Below are positions 25,936 through 36,409 of a stretch of 64,000 bases of DNA, in pieces. The position numbers and the translations under genes were made by a program. Position 1 is the first letter of the stretch. Each line of letters opens with the position of its first letter. A model generated the notes under the pieces. The model was given only the letters and a program-made list of their open reading frames with translations, was not told the DNA's origin and did no database searches. Origin of the DNA: Synaphobranchus kaupii (lineage: Eukaryota; Chordata; Actinopteri; Anguilliformes; Synaphobranchidae); the NCBI GenBank assembly GCA_029718625.1, contig CM056391.1:25832281-25896280 (forward strand), written 5' to 3'.

Positions 25936-26101
25936 ATGCATCATTCCATTCTCCAGGGCAATTCAAATTTAGAACTTGACAGATGCACAACCTGCTGCAA
26001 TTTATATCACTGTCCACTTTGCCTGACCTTCAAACCCACAAAACTTAATCGATTAAAGTCTCATGTATATTTCCATCTAAAACATGCACTGACTTTCAAA
26101 G
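25936..26101 (+). CDS. putative transposon exon with zinc-finger-like motif (left arm)
   Basis: Between a good acceptor (TTTTTTTACAG, AG at 25934-25935) and a GTATGT donor (GT at 26102-26103) lies a 166-nt exon starting with ATG. It reads MHHSILQGNSNLELDRCTTC and then CNLYHCPLCLTFKPTKL, followed by a His-containing tail (SHVYFHLKH) and AFTFKG-like end. The Cys-X2-Cys and later His pair resemble a C2H2-type finger. A donor-like AAG|GTAAAT at about 25121 could close a noncoding first exon. No further exon or catalytic domain was found in the loop, so this is the 5' part of a gene cut off from the rest. Which transposon superfamily it came from, if any, I cannot say. Confidence 0.5.
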
Positions 26102-26180
26102 GTATGTTTGTTTAAACAATTGTTAGATTTTAGTAATTTCAAAGTGTGTTTAGCAACATGTTTCAGTTTAAAGTAGAATC

Positions 26181-26635
26181 TGTATGCCCCAACATATTAG
26201 AGACTTAGGTGCTGAACGGCCTGGGAAATGAGCTATGTTAATTTCCTCCCCCTCCCGCATTGTTAAGTACTCATTGTCACCTGCATGAATGCCCCCCCGA
26301 GTTTCCTGGGAATCCTAGCCTGGTAGAATAACGTGTGAAATAAAGTTATTGATCTAAGCCCTGAGACAGGAAACTAGGAAGAAGAACCAGAGATAGGAGT
26401 GAAGTAACATAGCCACAAGACTTCCCTGTCTAGCCTACCTTTTGTTATCACCTACATGACATTTCCTGTTTTCTGTGTATAAATGCTGGGCCGGTTTGGA
26501 GTGTAAGTAATGTTAGACTAGAAGCTGACATAAACATCATGCTAATAAAGAAGTTATAGCTACTGTCTTTCATCACAGAACCGATTCAAGACCCTCTTAT
26601 TTCTCGAACGTAATTGCAAGTACCGGCAACGAACA
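26181..26635 (+). mobile_element. possible solo LTR
   Basis: A stretch starting TGTATGCCCCAAC, with TATA-like GTGTATAAATGC near 26476, an AATAAAG signal near 26544, and an end near CGAACA. This order (TG start, TATA, polyA signal, CA end) resembles a retroviral-type LTR. No target duplication or second LTR was seen, so the limits and identity are uncertain. Confidence 0.3.
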
Positions 26636-26780
26636 GAAGTGTCATTGAGAAATACGAAGCAATTCTTCACCATTTAAACAATTAGATGGTGTAAGATATT
26701 CGTACTGTGAACAAGATGCATTATGGTTCATTTGTAAGTTAGTGGACACTCATGCAAGACAGTCCAAAAGAGTTTTCCTG

Positions 26781-26904
26781 CAGAGCTCAATCACCAGGCC
26801 CCCCTCGACCGCCAGGATGTTTTGGGTCCTGAGTGCTGAGCTGGAAGTTGCGTGACATTGAAAAGGTCCTGGCGGTTGAGGTGGGGCCTGGTGATTGAGC
26901 TCTG
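26781..26904. repeat. 124-bp hairpin MITE in the loop of the foldback element
   Basis: The left end is CAGAGCTCAATCACCAGGCC; the right end is its complement GGCCTGGTGATTGAGCTCTG. Inner parts (CCTGGCGGTTGAGGTGGGGC, CTGGAAGTTGCGTGACAT) resemble the terminal arms of the surrounding foldback element, so it is probably a related short family member. Confidence 0.75.
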
Positions 26905-27849
26905 TAGTTCAATTGGTCTCTGCTGAACCCAGAGTGTATTTCGTATACTTTGTATATTTCCTACCTCTGTTATTGCTGTTGTTTTGGAATAAATCATTTT
27001 GCATTACATCTGAGAACAAGATCTGATTACTAATTTTTGTGTACATAAATATATATATAGTTTTAGATTGCATGGGTGTTCAGTGTGTCGTGTAAGTTCT
27101 TATTGGTTGTCCTTTTTTCCCTTTGTTATTTTCTTATTTGACTATTTGATATTCCAAAAAAAAATTAAAGTATTTTACAAATTATTAATTTGTGTGGTTG
27201 CTAAAGTCTATGGCTGCCTAATCTGTTCTTCTGTCATTCCATCATTTTGGGTTATTTGTACTTTTAAAGTTCCCTGGTAGACTATCATATAAAGTGATGA
27301 AGAAAATGTTAGCCATATTCCCTATTCCTATATCGCACAAATAAACCTTGCATAAGGTCATGGAATCTGTCCATGGTTCTGCAATGCTTAAAACATGCCT
27401 TCTGCCAGAAATTGTACAGTGCTGAACAATCATTTGTATTAAGTGTTGCACAGTGTTTAATGGTATGGACAAAGAGTTCAACATTGGGAACAGTCTGCTG
27501 GCTTGTATTGAGATGCTTATTATACCTCAAAATAACATTTTCAAAAATCTAGCAAGGTTCATAATACGCATATAAACCCTTAGATCACTACTGAGTTTGT
27601 AAATTAAGTTTGGAACTGTGACGACTCCATAGTTGGATACATCAATAATGTCGATGAAGCTGTAGTGTAGACTTGCAGTGACTGCTAGTAGGTGTGGTTG
27701 AATCGTGTTGAAAGCACTGGGGATGTAGTAGTACTTTATTGATCCCACAATGGGACATTTCTTCTTCAATCGTTACACTCCAGTAATACACAGTAAATAT
27801 AACACGTGTACATTATTACAGGGCAGCCAGACCAGAGAAGGGATCAGCT

Positions 27850-27930
27850 ATTCTTTTGTTAAAGTGGACAGTGATACAATTTGCAGCAGGTTGTGCATCT
27901 GTCAAGTTGTAAATTTGAATTTCCCTGTAG
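27850..27930 (-). pseudogene. inverted, truncated copy of the zinc-finger-like exon (right arm)
   Basis: The minus strand repeats the left-arm exon: it starts with ATGCATCATTCC and reads MHHSILQGNSNLQLDRCTTC then CKLYHCPL, after which similarity stops near 27850. The acceptor-side sequence is also present (T-rich tract at about 27935-27960). It has two visible amino-acid changes and no downstream part. Confidence 0.7.
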
Positions 27931-28785
27931 AATGGAATGATGCATCTGTAAAAAAAACAAAAACATAACAGAATAAGTACAATAACTTAACACGTTCGTA
28001 CAAATAATGATTGCCAATAATAACATTACATGTTGGCTATCTGTTACATACATAACGTTAACGTTACATTAGCAACACACATAAAACTGACGTAAATTTT
28101 AGTGCTAATGTTTGTAAAACAAACAATATATAAAGTATGTCGTAACTTAACTGCCATTGGACAAACACTAATGGTTAGAAAGCTAGTTACTACTTAACGT
28201 TAGCTTACGTTAGCTAGTTACGTTACACAAACATTATGATTCATGACTTATCACGATTGCAAACGTTTGCTGCGCTACAAATAAACAGCAATGGAAAAAA
28301 CAACATACAAGTTGGTCACATTAGTGTTAATTTGCTAACGTGAGCTAGCTAGCCAACTCCTAGTATTAAGTTGTCTGCTGCTTAACGTTAACGTTATTGG
28401 TTTCAACATAACATTGGCATAATTTACCTTGGTGGGAGTTGTCGGCTCGTTGAAATCCACTTATTACGAACAGAACAAATTTGCATCGACAAAAGGTGAT
28501 GTGTCCGGCTCATTTGTTGTGTTCGCAAACAGAATGGGGAAGTAACGAAAAGGTCCATGCACATGGTCGGAAGTGACGCCAGGGCACATGACGCAACTTC
28601 CAGGTCCATGCTCAGGGCCCGAGGGGCCTGGCGGTGGACGTGGGGCTTAACGGTGGATGTCTGCAGGAAGACTCTATTGCAAGCTGGACGTGAATGCTCT
28701 AATCGGTCAGTACCCTAGGAGACCTGCGGGGGGAGCCACTGTTGTTCCCCGCAGGTTCTCTGCTGCTCGTAGCGTGGTGACTTAC

Positions 28786-28899
28786 GCGGCCTCTCCTCGT
28801 TGGGCTTGGTGGGGATCTCTTCCACGCAGTCTGCCGGGAACCACCCCACATGCCCCCGGGAACTACCTTCCCAGAATCCTCCTTCTCCAATGCTCAGAA
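28786..28899 (-). CDS. shank2: shank2 exon, second half of the SH3 domain
   Basis: A 114-nt exon on the minus strand. The acceptor is CTCTCCCAG (AG at 28901-28900) and the donor is a perfect GTAAGT (GT at 28785-28784). It completes the SH3 domain: Val then LSIGEGGFWEGSSRGHVGWF, followed by PADCVEEIPTKPNEERP. The conserved Trp of GGFWEG and the GWFP.DCVEE end are the SH3 hallmarks. The last base C joins AA of the exon at 12670 to give Gln. The intron before it is short (about 0.9 kb); the one after it is 16 kb and begins about 110 bp from the right edge of a 3.8-kb foldback element. The neighbouring mobile DNA has not damaged either splice site. Confidence 0.95.
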
Positions 28900-29789
28900 C
28901 TGGGAGAGGGAGAGAGAGAGTGTTTACCGTTTACTGCAAAGGTGACATCTTTTGAATCCATTTTTAACCCTGATCTTTTCCTTTTCTCCTAATTTGGAAT
29001 GCACAATGTATTTCTACGCCAGTCAAATCGCCACAACCTCCTCCATCAATTTGGATCTCCCCCACTCTCATCCAAAAGCTTGTTCTGCCAAATGCTAAAT
29101 CTCTTCACAGTCCATCAGTTAAAAATCTGATATTTTTAAAAAAGTAGGATTAAAAGTATTGCAAAACAGTTGTTTTGTAATTCAAGTGAACATTTCCAAA
29201 TTATGACTTGATCTTATTTCATGTTAATGTTCCAAATGCATGATGTTTCTTATGGTCTCATGGTGAATAAAATGAACATATATGAGAGAAGGCCTAGCCA
29301 TCCCCCCTCCTACCAAAAGAAACCAAATTCAATGCATAGAAGTTTGAAATAACTGGGACTTTTCTTGCGGCCAGGAGGCATAATCTGTGGCCCTTCTCTT
29401 CACCATCTGGTGAGGAATATCACACAGCCCTGAATGTGTCAAACAGAAGATCAGCTGACTCATGTGCAGTATGTTGGGCATTTATTCAGCATGAGGATTA
29501 TACTGCACACGGGCATCACTAAACCTGCAGCTCTACATGCAGTGCTAATAAAGACAACCTACAAACACGCTAGCCAATATTTAGATAATACCACACGCAG
29601 AATGTCTATTGCATGTTTCAGTGGTGAGCAGAACAAAAGCCCTTGTCATTTACTGTAATGTATACCGTACGACAGGAAAAATACGTATTTAGTATGGACT
29701 GCGCAACAGGACACCGCATCAGTATCTTAAGGGCCATATGAAATGTAGGTAATGTCAGTCTCTGGGCCCTCAGGTGCTGGAGACCTCAC
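28900..29789 (-). other. shank2 intron splitting the SH3 domain
   Basis: A 0.9-kb intron with intact ends. An AG-rich run (28906-28920 on plus) forms its 3' pyrimidine tract on the transcript. No repeat or gene recognised. Confidence 0.85.
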
Positions 29790-29941
29790 CTTTCACCCTG
29801 TCGTTTTTGAACAGGTTGATCTCTCCCTCGCCCTGTGGCTGGTAGGACCGGATGACCACGAAGTGCCTCCCCGGAACGGCGCTGTACAGCTTGCGCTTGG
29901 AGCCCTGGAAGTCGAGTGCGGAGTGGGCCTCGCGGTTGGCA
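29790..29941 (-). CDS. shank2: shank2 exon, first half of the SH3 domain
   Basis: A 152-nt exon on the minus strand. The preferred acceptor AG is at 29943-29942 behind a good pyrimidine tract; an alternative AG at 29949-29948 would add two codons in the same phase. The donor is GTGAGG (GT at 29789-29788). It reads ANREAHSALDFQGSKRKLYS and then AVPGRHFVVIRSYQPQGEGE, ending ...NLFKNDRVK. In SHANK proteins this is the segment entering the SH3 domain, with the basic KRKLYSAVPGR motif at its start. The entry phase accepts the AG left by the linker exon, and the exit leaves one G that makes Val with the next exon. The SH3 domain is an atypical partner-binding module of the scaffold. Confidence 0.94.
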
Positions 29942-30392
29942 CTGGGACTTCAGGGGAGAGCAGAGGAGAGGGAAGCTGGTGAAACTGGGCTGTAAAGTTA
30001 CAAACATATAAAACCATAGATATAGAACCATAGATATGACATATCATGTAATGTAATAGTAATTTGGAATTCTGAAATGGAACGATTTGGCAGCCATCTT
30101 ACCTGGGTATGGTCTCAAAAATTGTGCCACTAAATATGACATATGTCACATCAATGGTTCTATATCTAAGATTAAAACAACAAGAAATAGTGACGCTAAT
30201 AAAGATAATTAGCTTATCGTTTTGAACTGACAGAATCCTGGTATTAATCGCGATGGAGTCCATGCAGTAAGTGCCTGTCTTGCTGTAAAATGAAACGGAG
30301 ACCGTAAAAAGTAGACGTAGAGCTCCCTCTGGTGGCTAAAAGGGGCTATAAGCGGCTATGATCCCTCATTTCAATGTTACGACACCGTATAC

Positions 30393-30565
30393 AAGGGGTG
30401 TCATCCAAAAAGGGCCAGTGTGGGTGCAGATTTTCTTTTTATTTCAGTACTACAACACTGGTTTAAATAATGAACTAATTATGGTTTTCAATTAGAATCA
30501 GGTGTATTAGTGCTGGGCTAAAACAAAAACCTGCACCCACACCGGCCCTTTTCGGATGAGACTGG
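30393..30565. repeat. palindromic MITE (AAAAAGGGCCAGTGTGGGTG)
   Basis: The left arm GTCATCCAAAAAGGGCCAGT and GTGGGTGCAG is mirrored on the right by CTGCACCCACACCGGCCCTT and TTCGGATGA. The TGTGGGTGCAG block and an internal AGAATCAGGTGT also occur in the MITE at 50333-50516, so both belong to one broad family. Confidence 0.75.
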
Positions 30566-31343
30566 ATCCAGATAAAGCAACTGGAGTCAGATACACAACT
30601 TAAGGATAGATGATACTCCCTTAAACCTGTTCTTCAGTCACACAAGTAAGGTCACATGAAGGTTACAGTGAAGGCCAGCCTTCACAGCTTAGTCACTTCC
30701 GCCATTTTGTGAGTTTGAGTCCTACACGACCCCATTATTATTGTGAATCCCCATTAAATATCTCCGGGGTGACCTGAGAATTGATAGGAAGTACGGCCCG
30801 GTTAGGGAGTCGATACAAATACTGCAGTCAACATCAACTGGGACAATGGGGGATGAGAACCAAAGGGTGGCGGTACTTCCTAAACGCCCCAGTGTAGACC
30901 CAGAGGCCCCGCCCAGCTACCAGGGGATTAAACATAGAGTTAAATGCTACGCCTGTGAAAATGAGGCAGTGCTCCAGTTCCTCACTGAACTTGAGACGCG
31001 TCTGACTTCATGGGGCCTTTCAAATTAAAACCAACAGGCATGGTGGCAACAGGATGTGCCGCGCTTATCCTAAACTCTGAAGCATTCTCCTTGAAGCACC
31101 CGGAGCGTTCTCTATGAAAACAAATAAAATTGTTCACTGGCGGTTCAAGAAAAACAACAAAGGCATAATGTAATTAAACCAAAGCCAGACAGACTGTCCC
31201 TCTGTAACATTTAGAAATGACAGCAGACATCATTATCATTTAACTTTTTGTTGTAATATTAAGCTTAATAGCCATTCCACAATGGGGACTTCAGAATGTT
31301 GCTACTACTGCACAGAAATTTAGGGTCTCAAATAATGTGAACG

Positions 31344-32646
31344 GGGGTGCGTCCCAATAGTCGAAAAATGCACCCTCCCTTCCTCCACTACCACCTCCTC
31401 TACACCGTGCCCCGGAAATGGATCTTTGTGTTTTAATCCAATGTTGCTGATTACATCTTAATTACGTATTAATGGTTACATATTAATTAATGTCTCGACG
31501 CAAACCGCAATGTCAGGTACATATATACAGTCAAGCCGGAAAGTCTCCCCACCCTTTCACCTTCTATACGTTTTACTACGTTACAGACTTATACTACAAT
31601 AGATTGAGTTCATTTTTTGCCTCAAACATCTACACACAACACCCCATAATGACAATGTGAAAAAAGTTTTTTTGAGATTTTTGCAAATTTATTAAAAATA
31701 AAAAAATAAAATTTCTCATTTACATAAGTATTCATACCCTTTGCTTTAACGTATTTTTAAAGTATCATATTTCATATTTGGTCGCATATCCTTTACATGC
31801 TGTTACTTCCTGAAGTCTGTGACCATCAACATCAAAAAACTGTCGATATCTTATTTTCAGGTACTGTTACAAGCGATACTATAACCTCTCTGCACTTTAA
31901 GGGTTGTTTCTCCTGACTTTTTTCCCCATAGAGTTCTATAGGAAAATGAGTCCGGAGAAATAACCCTTGCAGTGATCCATCCACATCTACTCCATATCTG
32001 GCAACAGAGTGATGGTTTGGGGCTCGTTTGATAGCTCAGACCCTTGATAACTTACAGCCATTTAGCCAGCCATGTGTTCCATACTGTACCAGTGTAATTT
32101 ACAGCTGAATCTAGTCTCACCCCCCAATTTCCATAGAGATCCATTCAAATGCAGAGAGGTTATAGTATCGCTTGTAACAGTACCTGAAAATAAGATATCG
32201 ACAGTTTTTTGATGTTGATGGTCACATACTTCAGGAAGTAACAGCATGTAAAGGATATGCGACCAAATATGAAATATGATACTTTAAAAATACGTTAAAG
32301 CAAAGGGTATGAATACTTATGTAAATGAGAAATGTTATTTTTTTATTTTTAATAAATTTGCAAAAATCTCAAAAAAACCTTTTTCACATTGTCATTATGG
32401 GGTGTTGTGTGTAGAATTTTGAGGGAAAAAATGAATTTAATCAATTTTGGAATAAGGCTGTAACAGAACAAAATGTGGAAAAAGTGAAGCGCTGTGAATA
32501 CTTTCCGGATGCACTGTAATACTGTACATGCAAATACTTGTACTCGAAACGGTCAGACAGTTTTGCATACTTCCGGGTAGTAGAGGAGTGGTAGTGCGGG
32601 AGTGGAGGAAGGAAGGTGGGGAGTGAAGAATATTGGGACGCACCCC
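31344..32646. mobile_element. MITE with GGGGTGCGTCCCAAT ends, host of E3
   Basis: About 80 bp at 31344-31425 (GGGGTGCGTCCCAATA, then a CCTCCACTACCACCTCCTCT segment) is matched in inverted orientation at 32565-32646. The loop is almost entirely occupied by composite element E3. No clear target duplication; superfamily unknown, although GGG...CGTCCCAA ends are typical of some hAT-like fish repeats. Confidence 0.7.
31528..32516. mobile_element. composite Tc1-type element E3 with two different ends
   Basis: TA flanks both sides (31526-31527, 32517-32518). The left end reads CAGTCAAGCCGGAAAGTCTC, as in the Tc1 at 60175. The right end in reverse complement reads CAGTGCATCCGGAAAGTATT CACAGCGC, a different Tc1 end. 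Further in, the arms agree well (from about 31625 / 32415) and lead through TATTTGGTCGCATATCC to the shared hairpin cassette. The left cassette arm has an internal deletion of about 250 bp; the right one is complete. No transposase. Confidence 0.88.
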
Positions 32647-34296
32647 GGGTGTGGTAAGTTGGAGGAAAGAGGCTCCAAGCAACATGAAGGAATGTGGTAA
32701 CATCAGTGTGAACGGGAACGACGGCTGTGCTCACCCTATGCAACGCACAGATACCTGCAGAGATTCCAGCGAATAGGGTCTGCCACGCTAATATCATGGA
32801 ATGAATCAAAGCAACACAAATCGCTCTCCCAGCATGCAACATTTATCTTCCCCAGCCAGCGCAGAGGCCGGGGGGATGCGGGTTTGCATCCCGTGCGGGG
32901 CTCTTAACTGAAGGACACAAAGCGACATACGTGGCTCATGGAGCGTGTGCGCGGCGCTGCTCGTAAGCAGCGCGCAAAATGCATAATGCAATGTAGACGG
33001 GAGCGTATGCCCATAAAATAAATAATGAAACGCACAGGCTGTCAGATGGCTGGTCCCGCTAAAGCACTGATTTCCTGGCGAAACACCCTGTGGTCTCGTA
33101 CCAAACCCGTAAATTTGAAGAAGAGGAAGTCGCACACTGTATGCTCCTGCGATTTATTTCCAATGTGGTCTAAGAAAAAGAACCAATGTTTCGGCACGCA
33201 GTGCCTTCGTCAGGGTTTCAAACCCAGACTCTTATCTAAAGGATAAATTATTACTGTCTTCCATTCAACTCCAAGAATAGCTGGACTTTTTTTTAACCCA
33301 CATTGCTGCTGCTTCCTATTCAATGCACCTTTGTAGTTCAGCAAAGGGGCTCCACAGCTCTCTGTTTTTCCCCTGCCGGCTATGGCCGGCTGCCCCACTG
33401 GCTGTGAACGAACATGAGGCTGCACGAGGGCTGCCCCCGTCTCCTCCAGTTGACCGGTTGACTGCGGTCTTATTCTGTCAGCTGCACATAAAGTGTACTC
33501 CTCCCACCCCGATGAGTGCGCAGCTCAGCTGGCGGAGTGAAAGAGCAGAGGCAGGAGAGCGCTCGCTCATGAGCTCTCTCCGCAACTGTCACAAGGCACT
33601 GCCAAGACGGAAAGGGGTCTTACGAATGTGCCTGGGAATTCTAAATTGGGAGTCTAGAGACAGACATCGGCGTCCTACCCCATCCGCGCTTTGCGACTAC
33701 TGCATAATCTCGGCTACGCGTCCTTTTTTTGCGGATGCGTAAAAACAACGTGGGCCGTCGTGTTTATGTAGAAGAACAGACAGAAACAAACCCGGGGAAT
33801 TTCACTGGAAAAATGAGCCGAGCGCAAGACGTTGGCTGAGACCGCGCTATGAATAACGCCGCCATAGCTCTATTTTTAATCCAGAGAGGTAGAGATAGAG
33901 GCAAGAACACAGCAGATTAATCACATACGTGGCATATTCTCAGCGCATTCTGACTACGATGTATCATTTATGAGATGCGCAATTTATTAATAATTAGCGA
34001 CCCATTTGTGAGCGGCGGTAAGCACCAGTTTGATGTCAGCCGTTCCTCTTAAAATCCCAGATAGAGCCGTCTAGCTTAAACCTAAGTCCTAAAGGAGCCA
34101 TTCCGCTGACCTTAACGTAATCAATGACATGTTGATAAGTATGTAGCCTATGTGCGGAGAAGGTGGTGTGAGATTGTGAATGAAGGATGCAGTCTCCCCC
34201 ACACGCAGCCGCAAGCAGTAATGGGCCGCTGCGAGAGTCAGTCTCAGCACTGGCTTTCTTAATGGCCTTACGCAGCTCTGGGACACTAAGTTTGAT

Positions 34297-34315
34297 ATAA
34301 TAATAATAATAATAA
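34297..34315. repeat. (TAA)n microsatellite
   Basis: Six trinucleotide units. Confidence 0.9.
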
Positions 34316-34834
34316 AAATTTTACGTTTGAGAAAAATGCTGAAACACAAACCTACTGTACAGAATGTGTGACTAATCAACTGATGTATGACAAAAGCCAT
34401 AGCAACCACTTCAGTAGTTAGGGACACTGTCCCATTTTAACACATTCCTGTGGCATTTAAATACATTTGTGTCAGATCATTGCTGGCCTGCTAGAATGGG
34501 CTAAAATGGTGGCCAATTAAAACCCCACACAAAAACAATCTAGCGTGATTTCACAGGAGACATATGTGCATAGCCCGGCACACAGACTGACAGCTCAGGG
34601 CTGGGCAAGGCCAAGGGGGAGGGGAAAGGGGAGGGGGAAGGGATTACATCAGATGGGTAGGAATAATTTATCTGGGATTTTCCTGCTCAAACAGAGATGG
34701 TCTGGGCTGTGGAAAGGGGGTTGGGCTTTATTAGGTTTCTTTTTTTTACATTTTGTTTTGGTTTTCTGCAGTAACCATGACTGCAGAGGCCCAATTACAG
34801 AACCCTTTTTGCTTGATCTCCTGAGATTCACTTA

Positions 34835-34866
34835 CACACACAAATACACAAACACACACACACATG
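34835..34866. repeat. imperfect (CA)n tract
   Basis: CA units with interruptions. Confidence 0.85.
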
Positions 34867-35124
34867 CACGCGCCATCTCATTGTAACCCCCTTCCCGCTG
34901 ATCTCTCCTCCCAAGTAAAACTTAATCCCAACAGCAGACCCAGTGCTGCAACCACTAAGCAGCACATCTACCAGTTTAAACCATCCATTGGACATTCTAC
35001 TATCTATAAGCCAGCACCTGCTTAAAGGTATAGCAGTGAGATCCCACTATTGAAGACTTCCACTGAAGCCAGTGGCCCTAAAACCACTCAGCATAGTATA
35101 CACTGATACCAAGCAGGTACAACA

Positions 35125-35125
35125 C

Positions 35126-35165
<40 letters not shown>

Positions 35166-35310
35166 TGCACATCCGCACCCAATCACACACACACACACAC
35201 ACACACACAAGCACACGCACACACAAATGCACACAAGCACCCAAAAACACGTACACACTCTCACACACACACACACACACACACGCGAGCACACACAGAC
35301 AAGCATGCAC
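35125..35310. repeat. imperfect (CA)n tract
   Basis: About 185 nt dominated by CA with scattered G and T interruptions. Cys/Val and His/Thr-rich open frames on both strands are its by-products. Confidence 0.92.
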
Positions 35311-36077
35311 ACGCACCCTCGCCCCATCCCCCCACGTATTCAGCCTCCTCTGCTGTCCAGCACGGCGTGGCCAGAGAGGGCAGCGGTGGGGTGGGGGTGG
35401 GGTGGGGTGGGGGGTTCAGGGATGCACAGCGCTCTGAGGCCTCGGTCGGATCATTAAAGTCTTGTCGATTGCGTAATGAGATTTCCAGAGGAAGAGGAGA
35501 TTAGGGACTGAGTACACAGCACAGAGCGTCCCGTTAGGTGGTCGTGTGGCGGGGTTGGGCCTCGTACGCAAGCTGCTCCTTTCGATGAAGCGACCTGGAG
35601 CCTAACCTCTGTGAACCCCACAGGGGGGGAGGACGGGGGAGAAGGTGCTCTGTAACTCTCGGAGCAAAGACAGCAGGAAACATGGAAGCTTGGAATTCAG
35701 CTCAAGACGCGACAGGAAGGGGGAGGGCAGACCTCATGGTCAACAAAAGCAAACAACAAAATGCTCACTTGTTTTTTGTAACGTCCATCTCACACACTAA
35801 AATTTATCCAAACAAAATTTTTTCTGCAAATAAACTGTCACTGTAAAGATTTGGCAGGGGATACAAACTACAAAGTATACTATTTGGCCAAAAAACCATA
35901 ACTAAAAGCAAAAGTACAGTAAATTTCCAAAATGGAAAATGGCCGAAATGGATCTGTGTAATTAGTAACCCAAACTGTGCTACCTGCAGACAGATACACT
36001 ATGGCGCAGCCAAAACGGTTCACACTGTGCACGTGTGTACTTAGTAACCCAAACTGTGCATACGCCGCGGTTCTGAC

Positions 36078-36397
36078 CTGATGTGGCGCTGGGGGGGCTG
36101 TCTCCGGGCCTCCTCGCCCAGCCGGTTGAGGGAGGGCGATCGGCTGCGGGGCGCGCGGGGAGCCCCTCCCCATGGTCTTCACTGTGCCATTGGGGTTGCT
36201 CTGCATCTGCTGGGGCAGGTGAGGGGAGAGGCTGCAGTGGGAAGAGACGGCCGAGGACGCGGCGGACCAGTCGGGCGGCGGCACGCCGGCGTTCAGGTTG
36301 GTGTCACTGTTGGAGCGCAGCAGCACCCGGGGGGCGGCGAGCGTGTTCTGGGGACCCCGACGCCGGCCCGAATATGCCGGTGCCTCTCGAAAAGGCA
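36078..36397 (-). CDS. shank2: shank2 linker exon between ankyrin and SH3 regions, with an apparent frameshift
   Basis: A 320-nt exon on the minus strand. Its acceptor AG (36399-36398) is preceded by a very long C tract; the donor is GTCAGA (GT at 36077-36076). The first part reads VPFREAPAYSGRRRG, then APRVLLRSNSDTNLNA and a Ser-rich stretch, which I recognise as the SHANK linker after the ankyrin repeats. The last part reads SRSPSLNRLGEEARR, also a family motif, but in a different frame. The shift falls within about 36150-36175, in C runs on the plus strand. Length and phase agree: the exon carries exactly one base too many for the entry and exit phases of its neighbours. Without a shift the upstream frame runs through the donor. 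This is either an assembly or read indel in a homopolymer or a real disabling change. The other exons look intact, so I favour sequence error. Confidence 0.88.
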
Positions 36398-36409
36398 CTG
36401 GAGGTGGGT

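Larger units (their letters stand above)
24872..28675. mobile_element. 3.8-kb foldback DNA element with gene-bearing inverted arms
   Basis: The left end reads CTTCCTGCAGACATCCACCG; the right end (to 28670) is its exact complement. Inverted similarity then continues through the arms: about 24872-26020 on the left and 27850-28675 on the right. The left arm is longer mainly because it has about 300 bp (roughly 25505-25795) missing from the right. Each arm holds the same promoter-like 5' segment, a donor-like AAG|GTAAAT, and an exon with a zinc-finger-like peptide. The 1.8-kb loop is unique plus nested repeats. No convincing target duplication was found, and I do not recognise the family. Confidence 0.8.
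12671..28785 (-). other. large shank2 intron between the SH3 and linker exons
   Basis: A 16-kb intron. It contains the candidate first exon at 14982 with its CpG-rich surroundings (about 13700-15200), CA/TG-rich tracts and a minisatellite (16030-18150), composite element E2 (17253-17966), a TTAA-flanked MITE (20134-20572), a CpG-rich patch (21900-22380) and a 3.8-kb foldback element (24872-28675). In 18160-20130, 20575-21890 and 22390-24870 I see no gene; some repeat-like stretches could not be classified. Confidence 0.8.
29942..36077 (-). other. shank2 intron between linker and SH3 exons
   Basis: A 6.1-kb intron. It contains a palindromic MITE (30393-30565), nested MITE and composite element E3 (31344-32646) and CA-rich tracts (34835-35284). 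In 32650-34800 I see moderately GC-rich unique sequence (33360-33740) and no gene. Confidence 0.8.

Noticed and set aside
35047..35327. Long Cys/Val-rich minus-strand frames
   Set aside because: They come from CA/TG dinucleotide repeats.
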